Shown one piece after another: positions 17,394 to 25,423 of a stretch of DNA of 32,727 nucleotides. Source of the DNA: an uncultured Nitrospina sp. GTDB lineage: Bacteria > Nitrospinota > Nitrospinia > Nitrospinales > VA-1. The notes beneath the pieces are model-generated. The model did no database searches. It had not been told where the DNA came from and saw only the letters and a program-made list of their open reading frames with translations. The DNA is taken from positions 1 through 32,727 of the forward strand of contig CAJWQP010000013.1 in assembly GCA_913045445.1 (NCBI GenBank), read 5' to 3'. A program made the translations under genes and the position numbers. How positions within the stretch are numbered: the first letter of the stretch is position 1; each line of letters starts with the position of its first letter.

Positions 17394-18454
17394 AGGGTCT
17401 TTTGGAACTCCAATTTTCTTTCGGATAGCAGTTCTGAAACTTTTTTAGCGGTATGATTAACAATAGTAATAATATTTTTATAATCCATGCGTTTTGGCCC
17501 GAATACGGCAATGGTTCCCATTTTATCGTTGTCGAGACCATAGTTGTTGGCGATCAGGCTACATCCATTCATTTCCTCTTCACTGTTTTCTTCCCCGATG
17601 AGCACTGTTAATCCGTCCTGCTGGAGGCAGAGGTCTAGTAGTTTGATTAATTTTGATTTTTCTTCAAGAGTTTTAAATAAAGTTTTTATTTTTTCAAGAT
17701 CAGTAGTGAATTCGGGTTGGTCCAGGAAATTTAATGTTCCCTCAACCAGCAAGTTTCCGTATTCATCTTCTTCATCAAAAATTTGAGCTGAAAGTTCCAT
17801 GGCGCGTTTAGTGAGCTGATTGTAATGTTCTCGTTCATTTCTGATGCGGTGAAGCAGTTCATGGCGAATTGTTTTAATTGTTTTTCCACTGAACTCTTCA
17901 TTAAGGTATTTGGATATTGATGTGAGTTGTTCCTGCGTTACATCACTTTCAATAGGAATAATTTTATTTTGCATGACTCCCAGGTCAGAATAAAATACAG
18001 CAAGTGCCTCGCTTAAACCCACTTTGGAAAACTGGATGTGATTAAAGCGAGTATTGGAAAAACCGGGTAACATAACAAGCCCGGTTTGGTGCGAGCTTTC
18101 TGATAATTGACTGCAGGCAGTTTCCAAAACTTCATCGAAGCTTTGAACTTTGGATGTCCGTTCGGTAGGATCGGATGAAATGCCGAAATCGTCCGGAACT
18201 GGAAAATCCAGAATATGGTTTACAAAAAATCGGTACCCCTTGTCCGTTGGAATCCTACCCGCTGATATATGCGGTTGATACAAATATCCCAGCTCTTCAA
18301 GATCAGACATTACGTTTCTGATAGTGGCGGGACTTAATGTATTAAAGCGGTTTTTTGCGAGTGAAAGAGAACCGACAGGTCCGGCCTTATCAATGTAGTT
18401 ATGGACAAGCTCTAATAGTACCGATTGGCTTCTCTCATCAAGTGCAGGGTTCAT
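17390..18454 (-). CDS. hrcA: Heat-inducible transcription repressor HrcA
   Basis: Repressor of class I heat-shock genes. The 354-residue protein has the N-terminal winged helix (LDERSQSVLLELVHNYI, then GPVGSLSLAKN, and SPATIRNVMSDLEELGYL as recognition region), followed by the GAF-like HrcA domain and a C-terminal GPKRMDYKNIITIVNHTAKKVSELL. It heads an hrcA-grpE operon through an ATGA overlap. HrcA normally binds CIRCE (TTAGCACTC-N9-GAGTGCTAA), yet no CIRCE is visible in the ~200 bp upstream; a different dyad sits at the promoter. The ribosome-binding site is weak (AGG 4 nt from the ATG). Confidence 0.95.
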   Translation of the reverse strand: MNPALDERSQSVLLELVHNYIDKAGPVGSLSLAKNRFNTLSPATIRNVMSDLEELGYLYQPHISAGRIPTDKGYRFFVNHILDFPVPDDFGISSDPTERTSKVQSFDEVLETACSQLSESSHQTGLVMLPGFSNTRFNHIQFSKVGLSEALAVFYSDLGVMQNKIIPIESDVTQEQLTSISKYLNEEFSGKTIKTIRHELLHRIRNEREHYNQLTKRAMELSAQIFDEEDEYGNLLVEGTLNFLDQPEFTTDLEKIKTLFKTLEEKSKLIKLLDLCLQQDGLTVLIGEENSEEEMNGCSLIANNYGLDNDKMGTIAVFGPKRMDYKNIITIVNHTAKKVSELLSERKLEFQKTL

Positions 18455-18498
18455 TAACCTATTCGATTATATTTTTAAAAGAGGGTATCGCTGTAAGC

Positions 18499-18549
18499 AA
18501 ATTATCAAGAGGGGTATCAGTTGTCAATAACCTTGAGGTGATATTGGCA
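18499..18549 (-). promoter_or_regulatory. hrcA promoter with overlapping dyad (operator candidate)
   Basis: On the minus strand a perfect TTGACA (18522-18527) is followed either by GATAAT after 15 bp or TAATTT after 17 bp (18499-18506). On the plus strand an inverted repeat overlaps the -35: TGTCAATA (18522-18529) and TATTGGCA (18542-18549), one mismatch, enclosing a second nested dyad ACCT-TG-AGGT (18530-18539). The arrangement suits a repressor site. It does not resemble CIRCE. A near-direct repeat, GATACCCCTC / GATACCCTC on the minus strand, flanks the -10. Confidence 0.45.
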
Positions 18550-18692
18550 GAATAAGCTTAGAAGGAAATAACACAGAGATAGAAACCCCTGTGAAATTTA
18601 GGGGGGTTCAGTGAATCTGAAAAATTCGGATAAGAAACAGTTCTCTATCGATGGCGGTAACTCAGGCCACTGAAGAATTTATTTCAATTGTT

Positions 18693-19010
18693 TTACCCGT
18701 ATCGAGTATGAGCAGAAGTCGTCACCAGATTCAAGTGTTGAGAGGTCGCGTTAAAGTCGAGTCCTGTCCTTTTGTCGAATACTGCAGAATCTGGTTACGC
18801 ACCAGAACCAACTCGCCAACGAGGTTCATCAAGGTATCGAGCAGGTCAACATCGACACGGATACTCGAATCCGCCACACCGCGCTTATCTCCGGCGCGGC
18901 GAGAAGGAGTTTATGCGCCACCCGCGCCAGCATCTGGTGTGTCACTGCGTCTCTCTTCAACCACCGGCGCGGCAACTGCTTCTGGCGCCGGGGCTTCTTC
19001 AGGTGAAGAG
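18693..19010 (-). pseudogene. cheA: Remnant of chemotaxis histidine kinase CheA
   Basis: Reading the minus strand just after the globin stop gives an Ala/Pro/Glu-rich linker (SPEEAPAPEAVAAPVVEE) and then, after an in-frame TAA at 18911-18913, the start of the CheA dimerisation domain: SSIRVDVDLLDTLMNLVG followed by ELVLVRNQILQY. The frame then ends in TGA. A one-base shift restores the family's next segment, TSQHLNLVTT, after which similarity is lost. So one nonsense codon, one frameshift and truncation at both ends: no Hpt, catalytic or CheW-like domain remains. The piece is more GC-rich than its surroundings. An opposite-strand open frame over the same DNA looks like a shadow. A hairpin with CCCCT/AGGGG arms (18586-18604) lies just downstream. 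Confidence 0.82.
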
Positions 19011-19011
19011 G

Positions 19012-19398
19012 CTATTTACCCAGAACATCGTCTCTTACCGATTCTGCGATTGCGGCGGCTTCCCTAATCATGTCGTCAGGGACAGCCAACTCCTTCAACG
19101 TTGCTACAAAATGTTCCATTACGGAGTCTACATGGCTGTCATTCAATCCGTTTTCGACCAGCTTCGCATGAGCGGATTCCAACGATTTACCGCCATAACT
19201 TGTTTTAGCGCCAAATGCGTAAGTCAAAAACTGGCGCATTTTTTCTTTTTGTTTTTCCATCGGGATGCCTTCGAAAAACTTATTGATCCCGGTATCGGCC
19301 AACACCTTGGCATAAAAAATTTCTACAGCTTTTGCGACTGCAACCGTCCCACCGATTCTTGCAAACAAGGAATCAATGATGGCATCGTTTTCGCTCAT
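19012..19398 (-). CDS. Group I truncated haemoglobin
   Basis: A 128-residue 2-over-2 globin. The B10 tyrosine is in FYAKVLAD (Tyr29), the proximal F8 histidine is His89 in DSHVDSVMEHF, and the glycine motifs expected of truncated globins (LFARIGG; FGAKTSYGGKSL) are present. Such globins bind O2 or NO and often act in NO dioxygenation or reactive nitrogen defence, which would suit an organism handling nitrite. The function here is inferred. ATG 19398 follows GAAGGAG at about 9 nt. The coding sequence ends exactly where the CheA remnant begins, so whatever deletion or insertion left that remnant did not damage the globin. Confidence 0.92.
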   Translation of the reverse strand: MSENDAIIDSLFARIGGTVAVAKAVEIFYAKVLADTGINKFFEGIPMEKQKEKMRQFLTYAFGAKTSYGGKSLESAHAKLVENGLNDSHVDSVMEHFVATLKELAVPDDMIREAAAIAESVRDDVLGK

Positions 19399-19882
19399 CT
19401 TAAGATTCTCCTTCAGATCTACTTTTTGTTAAGAGGAAATCTGCTTCTGCAAACAACTCAGATCATTTTTAAAAACTATTAATTTTCCCTCACTAATCCA
19501 GATAGTTGCTGAAGCGGGAAGAAAATTATTTAAAAGGTATAATTACCGTAGCAGTACATTGTTTCATCGTTGCGTGTCAACAGGTATATTGGGAATTCAG
19601 GGTAGTGGCAGTATAAGTGTTTGAAAAATAAAAGTTATCAGGATAAAAAAGGTGCTTATTTTTTTGCGAATCAGGACACATCAGCCCCACTCTTTCAAGA
19701 TCAAATTTTCTGAAAAAGAGGGCCAGTTTTCCTGGTTAATCAGCTTTGAACAGACTCATAGTTTTCTGGATATCTCCGGCAATTTTACTCGGTCCAGTTG
19801 CCGCTTCGATGGGAATGGAAGGCACTGCCAAGCACAGCAATAATTTGTAGAGGAAAATACCCTGTTGTTCAGGAGGATGGTT
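19399..19882. other. 484-bp stretch between argB and the globin gene
   Basis: No convincing gene. The left part is AT-rich leader DNA for the globin. In the right part, the minus strand stays open in the argB frame after the argB stop for 33 further codons from TTG 19843, with a hydrophobic start (LLLCLAVPSIPIEA) ending at TAA 19739-19741. Beyond that stop the same frame is open for about 53 codons. No ribosome-binding site or start codon of quality supports translation. A 63-codon plus-strand frame over the same DNA is equally unsupported. Confidence 0.3.
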
Positions 19883-20773
19883 TTAAAGAACCAATTGAGT
19901 TCCGATTCCTTCTTCTGTGAACAGTTCGAGCAGGAGGGCGTGCTTGATGCGTCCGTCTATGATGTGGGTTTTGTGAACGCCGGCCCCGAGAGTGTCGAGA
20001 CAGCAGGTGACCTTGGGCAACATTCCATCGCTGATGACTCCGGATTTGATCAGCTTGTTTGCTTCCTTGCGCGTGAGTTCCGATATGAGGTTTCCGTTTT
20101 TCCGCTGGACTCCTTCCGTGTCTGTCATCAGGACCAGTTTCTCGGCTTGAAGTGCTGAAGCGATTGCAGCGGCAACGAAATCGGCATTGATGTTCAGTGT
20201 CTCCCCTTCTTTTCCCTTTCCGGTTGGGGCAATGACAGGGATGAATTCGTTCTGGTCGAGTACATTCAATATCTTCGGATTGACCCTGGTGATTTCACCG
20301 ACCAGTCCCATGTCGATAATCTCTGGTCGGTCTGTTTCCGGAGAATGTTTGACTCGCTTGTGTTTTTTTGCGTTGATGAGGTCGCCGTCTTTTCCTGAAA
20401 TACCCACTGCGTTGCCGCCATGACGGCTGATGAGTGACACGATCTCTTTATTAACTTTACCGCCGAGTACCATTTCCACCACGTCAATCATGTCCTTGTT
20501 GGTGATTCGCTGTCCATCGACAAATTCAGATTTGATACCCAGTGCCGACAGAGTTTGGCCAATTTGCGGTCCGCCGCCATGGACAATGATCGGGTTGATC
20601 CCGGTGTACCTCAACATGACGATGTCTTGCGCGAAGCTTTCCTTCAATGCTTCAGAGACCATGGCATTCCCGCCGTACTTGATGACCACCGTTTTCCCGT
20701 AAAAGGATTTGATGAAGGGAAGGGCTTCGAGCAGGGTTTCGGCTTTTTGGATACGTTTTTTCATTAGAGGCAT
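19883..20773 (-). CDS. argB: Acetylglutamate kinase (arginine-sensitive type)
   Basis: Phosphorylates N-acetyl-L-glutamate with ATP, the second step of arginine synthesis. The 296-residue protein has the amino-acid-kinase fold: VVIKYGGNAM near the N-terminus, IVHGGGPQIG, SGKDGDLI, INADFVAAAIA, and VLMTDTEGV. It also has an extra N-terminal helix (KAETLLEALPFIKSFYGK) found in the hexameric enzymes that are feedback-inhibited by arginine, so inhibition is expected. Its ATG shares one base with the hslU stop (TGATG), so it is translated by coupling at the end of the xerC-hslV-hslU-argB operon. A second ATG three codons in is possible. Confidence 0.97.
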   Translation of the reverse strand: MPLMKKRIQKAETLLEALPFIKSFYGKTVVIKYGGNAMVSEALKESFAQDIVMLRYTGINPIIVHGGGPQIGQTLSALGIKSEFVDGQRITNKDMIDVVEMVLGGKVNKEIVSLISRHGGNAVGISGKDGDLINAKKHKRVKHSPETDRPEIIDMGLVGEITRVNPKILNVLDQNEFIPVIAPTGKGKEGETLNINADFVAAAIASALQAEKLVLMTDTEGVQRKNGNLISELTRKEANKLIKSGVISDGMLPKVTCCLDTLGAGVHKTHIIDGRIKHALLLELFTEEGIGTQLVL

Positions 20774-22182
20774 CAGAGGATGTAGCGGCTCAGGTCTTCA
20801 TTCTGAATAATGTTATCCAGTTTTATACGAACCTTCTCCGCATCGAGAATTATTGTTTGCCCGGCTAGGTCGGGCGCATCGAAAGAGATGTCTTCGAGCA
20901 ATTTTTCGATGACTGTTTGCAGTCGTCGTGCTCCTATATTTTCGGTGCGTGTATTGACGGTTGCAGACATTTGTGCGATTTCCTGAACGGCATCATCAGT
21001 GAACTCCAGTGTGACCTTTTCGGTGTTGAGCAGAGCGATGTATTGTTTGATGAGTGCGTTATCCGGCTCTGTGAGGATACGGACAAAATCTTCTTGAGTG
21101 AGAGAGTCTAACTCAACTCGTATAGGGAATCGGCCTTGAAACTCTGGTATGAGATCCGAGGGTTTGGACGAATGAAATGCTCCCGCCGCGACAAACAGGA
21201 TATGGTCTGTTTTGACAATGCCATAACGGGTGTTGATGGAAGAACCTTCCACGATAGGTAACAGATCTCGCTGGACGCCTTCGCGTGAAACATCGGGACC
21301 TTGATTTCCTTGTCGTCCGGCAATTTTGTCAATTTCATCAATAAAAATGATACCGCTTTTTTCCGTCCGTTTCAAAGCTTCCTGAGTGGCTTTGTCATGA
21401 TCAATCAGTTTATCTGCTTCCTGCCGACAAAGAATTTTGAAGGCATCGGGAACTTTCATCTTTTTTGTTTTGCTTTTCTTGGGCATGAGGGAACCCAACA
21501 TATCTTTAATGTTGCTTCCCATGTCCTCCATACCGCCGCCAAAGACTTCCATCATGGGGCCGGAGCTTTCCTGGATATCAACTTCAACCATACGCTCATC
21601 AAAGCGTCCTTCTTTAATGTAGGCGGCAAATTTTTCGCGGGTGTTTTCGTAATGTTGCTTTCCCAGAGGATCTGTAGACGGGGCGGCATCTTTGGGATGG
21701 CTTTGCCCCGGAGGCGGCGGCAAAAGCAGGTCGATCAACTTTTCTTCAGCCAGAGCACGGGCTTTCTCCCGGACATCTTTTTCCATTTCCTCTTTCACCA
21801 TGTTTTTGCTGAGTTCTACCAGGTCGCGTACCATGGATTCAACATCGCGTCCAACGTAACCCACTTCGGTGTATTTGGAGGCTTCAACTTTAATAAAAGG
21901 TGAATTGGCGAGTTTGGCCAGTCGCCGGGCTATTTCTGTTTTACCCACGCCGGTCGGGCCTATCATCAGTATATTTTTTGGAGCGACTTCGTCACGGATA
22001 TTTTCGTCTAATTGTTGGCTTCGCCAGCGGTTTCGCAGGGCAATCGCCACTGCCCGTTTGGCTTTCTCTTGCCCGACGATAAACTTGTCGAGTTCGCTGA
22101 CAATTTCTTTTGGCGTCAAAGATTCTATAAATTCATCCCGCGAAACTTGTTGTTCCGGGGGTGCGGTTAATGAGGTTTCCAT
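20773..22182 (-). CDS. hslU: ATP-dependent protease ATPase subunit HslU
   Basis: AAA+ unfoldase of the HslUV protease. It has 469 residues: Walker A GPTGVGKT at 75-82, the pore loop GYVG at 108-111, a long insertion (I) domain from about 120 to 240 with a Pro-rich LLLPPPPGQ, Walker B IIFIDEID, sensor and arginine-finger regions with [14 protein letters not shown], and the C-terminal SRYIL tail that inserts into HslV. An N-terminal extension of about 20 residues precedes the usual [17 protein letters not shown]. The ATG lies 3 nt after the hslV stop. Confidence 0.98.
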   Translation of the reverse strand: METSLTAPPEQQVSRDEFIESLTPKEIVSELDKFIVGQEKAKRAVAIALRNRWRSQQLDENIRDEVAPKNILMIGPTGVGKTEIARRLAKLANSPFIKVEASKYTEVGYVGRDVESMVRDLVELSKNMVKEEMEKDVREKARALAEEKLIDLLLPPPPGQSHPKDAAPSTDPLGKQHYENTREKFAAYIKEGRFDERMVEVDIQESSGPMMEVFGGGMEDMGSNIKDMLGSLMPKKSKTKKMKVPDAFKILCRQEADKLIDHDKATQEALKRTEKSGIIFIDEIDKIAGRQGNQGPDVSREGVQRDLLPIVEGSSINTRYGIVKTDHILFVAAGAFHSSKPSDLIPEFQGRFPIRVELDSLTQEDFVRILTEPDNALIKQYIALLNTEKVTLEFTDDAVQEIAQMSATVNTRTENIGARRLQTVIEKLLEDISFDAPDLAGQTIILDAEKVRIKLDNIIQNEDLSRYIL

Positions 22183-22185
22183 AAT

Positions 22186-22713
22186 CTATAATTCTTCTAT
22201 CGTTAAGTTTGAGTTGGTGTATACGCAGACCGACTGGGCTATATCCATGGCCTCTTCAACTATTTCCCGTGCGCTGAGGTCAGAGTGCTTGAGTAGGGCT
22301 CTCGCGGCCGATTGAGCGAACATGCCTCCCGAACCGATAGCGAGTATGCCATCGTCTGGCTCGATAACATCACCGTTCCCTGAAAGGAGGAACGAATGTT
22401 CTTTATCGGCCACAATCAGCATGGCCTCAAGGCGGCGCAGTAACTTATCGGTGCGCCAGTCCTTTGCTAATTCTACAGCAGACCGGGGCAGATTCCCCTG
22501 AAACTTTTCAAGCTTTTCTTCAAAGCGGGCGAATAAGGAGAACGCATCTGCCGTGGCTCCGGCAAATCCGCCGATCACCTTATCACTATACATACGCCGC
22601 ACCTTGTTTGCGGAGTGTTTCATAATGGTATTGCCAACGCTGACCTGACCATCACCGCCCATGGCAAACTGGCCTTTATGTCTCACTGCGATAATAGTTG
22701 TGCCACGTATCAT
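22186..22713 (-). CDS. hslV: ATP-dependent protease peptidase subunit HslV
   Basis: Proteasome-beta-like peptidase forming a double hexamer capped by HslU. It has 175 residues. The precursor [11 protein letters not shown] should be cut after Gly4, leaving Thr5 as the N-terminal nucleophile, as in other HslV proteins with a short propeptide. [25 protein letters not shown] with the conserved Lys/Arg, and [14 protein letters not shown] are present. GGAT lies about 9 nt before the ATG. It sits between xerC and hslU, the same order as the codV-clpQ-clpY cluster of Firmicutes. Confidence 0.97.
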   Translation of the reverse strand: MIRGTTIIAVRHKGQFAMGGDGQVSVGNTIMKHSANKVRRMYSDKVIGGFAGATADAFSLFARFEEKLEKFQGNLPRSAVELAKDWRTDKLLRRLEAMLIVADKEHSFLLSGNGDVIEPDDGILAIGSGGMFAQSAARALLKHSDLSAREIVEEAMDIAQSVCVYTNSNLTIEEL

Positions 22714-22756
22714 AATAGATATCCGTTTACAATCAGGGTTTGTTTGAATAATTTTC

Positions 22757-23719
22757 CTACTTTATAACAACTGCTGTGGAATGACCAGAAGTTCCTGATT
22801 TCTTTCTTGCCCTGGGGTGAGCCTTGTCATAGGTTTCCGTTAGCCGGTCGATAGTGAGGTGTGTATACTTCTGAGTTGTAGAGAGGCTGGCATGTCCTAG
22901 CATTTCCTGAATCGCCCGCAAGTCGGCTCCCGCTTCCAGCATGTGAGTGGCGAAGGTGTGACGCAAGGAGTGAGGAGAAATATTTTCCGGGAAATTGTTG
23001 GTTCGTATGTATTGACTGATTATTTTTCGCACACCACGAACCGAAATGGACTGACCGCGCTGGTTCAAAAATAGTGCTGATGGCGGTGGCTCAACCTTTT
23101 TGTTTTTTATGTATTTTGTTCGAAATTGTAAATAGGATTTAAGTATCTCTGTGGATTGTTTGCCAAGCGGCAGTATCCGCTCTTTCTTCCCCTTGCCTAG
23201 GACCTTTACGTTCCTCTGTTCCAGTTTTAGGTCGTCTGGTGATAATCCAACCAGTTCGCTTACGCGGATTCCCGTTCCATAAAACATTTCCAGAATGGCC
23301 CTGTCGCGGGTGCCGGGGAATGATTCGGGTTTTGGCAGTTCCAGCAGGCGAAACACTTCATCAACCGACAGGTGAGAGGGAAGCTTGTTTATTTTCTTTG
23401 GGACGGGGATAGTTTTTGCAACGTTGGTTTTAATGTATCCCTCACGACAAAGAAACTTGAAAAAGGAACTCAGTGTGGATAACTTTCTTCCCATGGAAGT
23501 GCCCGAATTGGATTTCTCATATAACCGACTCATGAATGATCGCAGGGTCAATCGGTCGACTTGATCGATTTGAATTTCAGAGTTGTTGCAGGCATGTCCC
23601 GTTTCCAGCAGAAAGGCTTCAAACTGGGTGAGGTCGTTCAGATAGGCGGAAACTGTGTTTGGGGACGAATTTTTTTCGCCGATCAGGTATTTTTTGAATT
23701 CCTCGACAAGTTTTTTCAA
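22757..23719 (-). CDS. xerC: Tyrosine recombinase XerC
   Basis: Site-specific recombinase that resolves chromosome dimers at dif. All six catalytic residues are seen in the 320-residue protein: Arg152 (GTGIRVSEL), Lys176 (GKGKKER), His250 and Arg253 (SPHSLRHTF), His276 (LGHASL) and the nucleophile Tyr285 (TTQKYTH). The N-terminal core-binding SAM-like domain covers about 1-105. The start is a TTG with AAGGAG at 7 nt, clearly the best-supported start in the region. It is the first gene of the xerC-hslV-hslU-argB unit. XerC versus XerD is decided by context and is not certain. Confidence 0.93.
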   Translation of the reverse strand: MKKLVEEFKKYLIGEKNSSPNTVSAYLNDLTQFEAFLLETGHACNNSEIQIDQVDRLTLRSFMSRLYEKSNSGTSMGRKLSTLSSFFKFLCREGYIKTNVAKTIPVPKKINKLPSHLSVDEVFRLLELPKPESFPGTRDRAILEMFYGTGIRVSELVGLSPDDLKLEQRNVKVLGKGKKERILPLGKQSTEILKSYLQFRTKYIKNKKVEPPPSALFLNQRGQSISVRGVRKIISQYIRTNNFPENISPHSLRHTFATHMLEAGADLRAIQEMLGHASLSTTQKYTHLTIDRLTETYDKAHPRARKKSGTSGHSTAVVIK

Positions 23720-23739
23720 GACACAACTCCTTTTATATC

Positions 23740-23768
23740 AATGTATAAGGAATCCAGGGCAAAGTCAA
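23740..23768 (-). promoter_or_regulatory. Promoter of the xerC-hslVU-argB operon
   Basis: Minus strand TTGACT (23763-23768), exactly 17 bp, TACATT (23740-23745). Hexamers match 5/6 and 4/6. The start point would lie about 15 nt before the TTG start codon, leaving just room for the AAGGAG site. Confidence 0.6.
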
Positions 23769-23972
23769 GACGGTATTGGACCTGGTTTTCGTGTGGGCAA
23801 GAAAGATTCTTTTTTTGAAATGAACAGCATCGCTACAAGCGGATGGGGTATCCTATGCAAAGTGTTAGTTTAAAAAATGCTAAAAGCTACGGGGAGTAAA
23901 AAACCACTGGTGGGATTTACGGTTTTGATTTGCATCTAACCTAAGAGACAACATTTTTATTCAGGAATCGTT

Positions 23973-24506
23973 ATGAACACTGATGAACAAATCCGAAGGG
24001 CACAGGAAAATTTCAGGACCATTACCGAGCTTAGCGAAAAGCTTGAGATTTTGACCGAGCATGTCGAGTCACGCAAGGAAGCCCTTGAAGAGGAAATAGA
24101 TGAAAGCCTTAACGAGGCCATTAGCAACGCACGCGATTGCCTGGAACGCATTCAGGAAAATATAGAACCCAGACTTGAGAACATAATCCGAGAGAGGCTG
24201 GACATCTTAAAAGTAAAGATGGACCGGTTTACCGAGGAAGGACTCGATGCACTTCATAAGGAAGTCGACAAACTAACTCCTCTTCTGACGCAAAAGGTTT
24301 TGGAGGAAGTTGATGGGCTGGTCGAGTCGAAATTGATTATGGCTCGAAATGAATTATCTCAGACTGTAGACCAAAAGGTACAGACGGCTTTATCCGGGAA
24401 CAATAAGGAAATGGAAAAGAAATTTTCTGTGTTGCGCAGGATCGGTTTCGCGGCTTTGGGTATTTCTTTAGTGGCCCTGGGAACTGCCTTGTCAGCAATC
24501 CTATGA
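23973..24506 (+). CDS. Coiled-coil protein with C-terminal TM anchor, unknown function
   Basis: A 177-residue protein, not recognised. Residues 1-150 are a nearly continuous, highly charged heptad-like helix (EKLEILTEHVESRKEALEEE, then repeated Glu/Leu/Lys stretches), recalling apolipoprotein-type amphipathic helices. Residues 156-177 are a hydrophobic helix (IGFAALGISLVALGTALSA) preceded by Arg-Arg, so the protein should be tail-anchored with the coiled coil in the cytoplasm. AGGA lies 7 nt before ATG 23973. It overlaps the next gene by 4 nt (ATGA), so the two are made together. A role in membrane organisation is possible but unproven. Confidence 0.85.
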   Translation: MNTDEQIRRAQENFRTITELSEKLEILTEHVESRKEALEEEIDESLNEAISNARDCLERIQENIEPRLENIIRERLDILKVKMDRFTEEGLDALHKEVDKLTPLLTQKVLEEVDGLVESKLIMARNELSQTVDQKVQTALSGNNKEMEKKFSVLRRIGFAALGISLVALGTALSAIL

Positions 24507-24757
24507 ATAGACCTCAATATTTTTCAGGTAACAAGCCAGAAGAGGAAAAAGAGCAGGAGGCAGGAAAGAACAACCTGCCAGCCAAACCCGAATTCGGGAC
24601 CAGTAAAAAGGATAAGTACGGTGCAGGCGCACAGGACGATAAACGCGATGACTTTGCGAATACTCTGCTTTATTACGGGTTTTACATGGATGGAGTCGGG
24701 GGAGGGGTCTTGTGTGGAGCGCTCATCCGCAGAATCATTCATTGGGCGGTCAGGTAA
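24503..24757 (+). CDS. Small unknown protein coupled to the coiled-coil gene
   Basis: 84 residues, no family recognised. Residues 1-50 are polar and probably disordered (Lys, Glu, Asn, Gly). The C-terminal third is aromatic and hydrophobic: FANTLLYYGFYMDG, then a glycine run GVGGGVLCGALIRRIIHW, likely a membrane-associated or helical-hairpin segment. Translation is coupled to the upstream gene by ATGA. Its 3' end overlaps that of the convergent gene by 8 nt. The pairing suggests the two products act together. Confidence 0.75.
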   Translation: MNRPQYFSGNKPEEEKEQEAGKNNLPAKPEFGTSKKDKYGAGAQDDKRDDFANTLLYYGFYMDGVGGGVLCGALIRRIIHWAVR

Positions 24758-25250
24758 ACAATTTTTTCATTTCGTCAACGATTAAAATATCCTCTACTTC
24801 AGAGAAAATATCCTGTGCTGTCATCGTAGGGCTTTCTTCTAAAAAATCCATTTCATCAGAAGGTGCAGTCTCTTTAAATGAAAGCCTCGGGTAGGAACTG
24901 AGGTAATCCTGGATATCCTGAATAAGAAAAGAATCCCTTATTTCCTCAATGAAATGGTCCAGCACTTCTTCAAGCTTGTCCACTTGCTCGAAGACTCCCT
25001 TGTAGTTCTCATTGATCGTAAGGGTGTAGCTCAACTGGAGCGCGCGGTTTCCCTGGGGAATAGAGTTAGTCTGATTTTCGTGGACACTATCGGGGTACAA
25101 GAACTTCAGTTTATTGTGCGCTGTTTTTAACTGGTAGTAAAGTAGCGCAAATTTCTCCCCGATGAGAAATGCCAAACCATCTTGAACTCCTTGCAGTTCA
25201 GTGATGCTCAACGCTTCTTCACAATAGCCCTTGATCTTCTCAGAATTCAT
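24750..25250 (-). CDS. Acidic helical protein, unknown function
   Basis: 166 residues, soluble, no signal peptide. The N-terminal ~70 residues contain GLAFLIGEKFALLYYQLKTA, followed by a long Glu-rich helical part (VFEQVDKLEEVLDHFIEEIR) and an acidic C-terminus. No catalytic motif is seen. The ATG at 25250 is preceded by a GGGGGC stretch rather than a normal ribosome-binding site. It converges on the small-protein pair with an 8-nt overlap of coding ends. A good promoter candidate lies at 25324-25351. Confidence 0.78.
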   Translation of the reverse strand: MNSEKIKGYCEEALSITELQGVQDGLAFLIGEKFALLYYQLKTAHNKLKFLYPDSVHENQTNSIPQGNRALQLSYTLTINENYKGVFEQVDKLEEVLDHFIEEIRDSFLIQDIQDYLSSYPRLSFKETAPSDEMDFLEESPTMTAQDIFSEVEDILIVDEMKKLFT

Positions 25251-25323
25251 GCAACGCCCCCGGCCCTGGCGAAAGACCTGAAAACATGGCCAATTGGAAA
25301 ATATGCTCTACGAATAGACAACC

Positions 25324-25351
25324 ATTATTCTCATATTTGAACAGATGTAAA
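25324..25351 (-). promoter_or_regulatory. Promoter flanked by an inverted repeat, upstream of the acidic protein gene
   Basis: Minus strand TTTACA (25346-25351), 16 bp, AATAAT (25324-25329); both hexamers are 5/6. A 7-bp inverted repeat, ATTCTCA (25326-25332) and TGAGAAT (25360-25366), overlaps the -10 and brackets the -35, a possible operator pair. Confidence 0.45.
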
Positions 25352-25423
25352 CACTAATTTGAGAATACTCTGTTGATGCCTGAGTATGCCCTGATAAAGC
25401 AATAAGTTAGATTGGTTGTGAGG

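Noticed and set aside
18455-18660. CIRCE element upstream of hrcA
   Set aside because: Looked for TTAGCACTC-N9-GAGTGCTAA and close variants; none found. A different dyad was recorded instead.
18651-19067. Plus-strand open frame of 138 codons
   Set aside because: It covers the CheA remnant and the globin 3' end on the opposite strand, its composition is Arg/Ser/Pro-rich as in shadow frames, and no ribosome-binding site is present.
19538-19543. Perfect TATAAT on the plus strand
   Set aside because: No acceptable -35 at 16-18 bp and no plus-strand gene downstream; expected by chance in AT-rich DNA.
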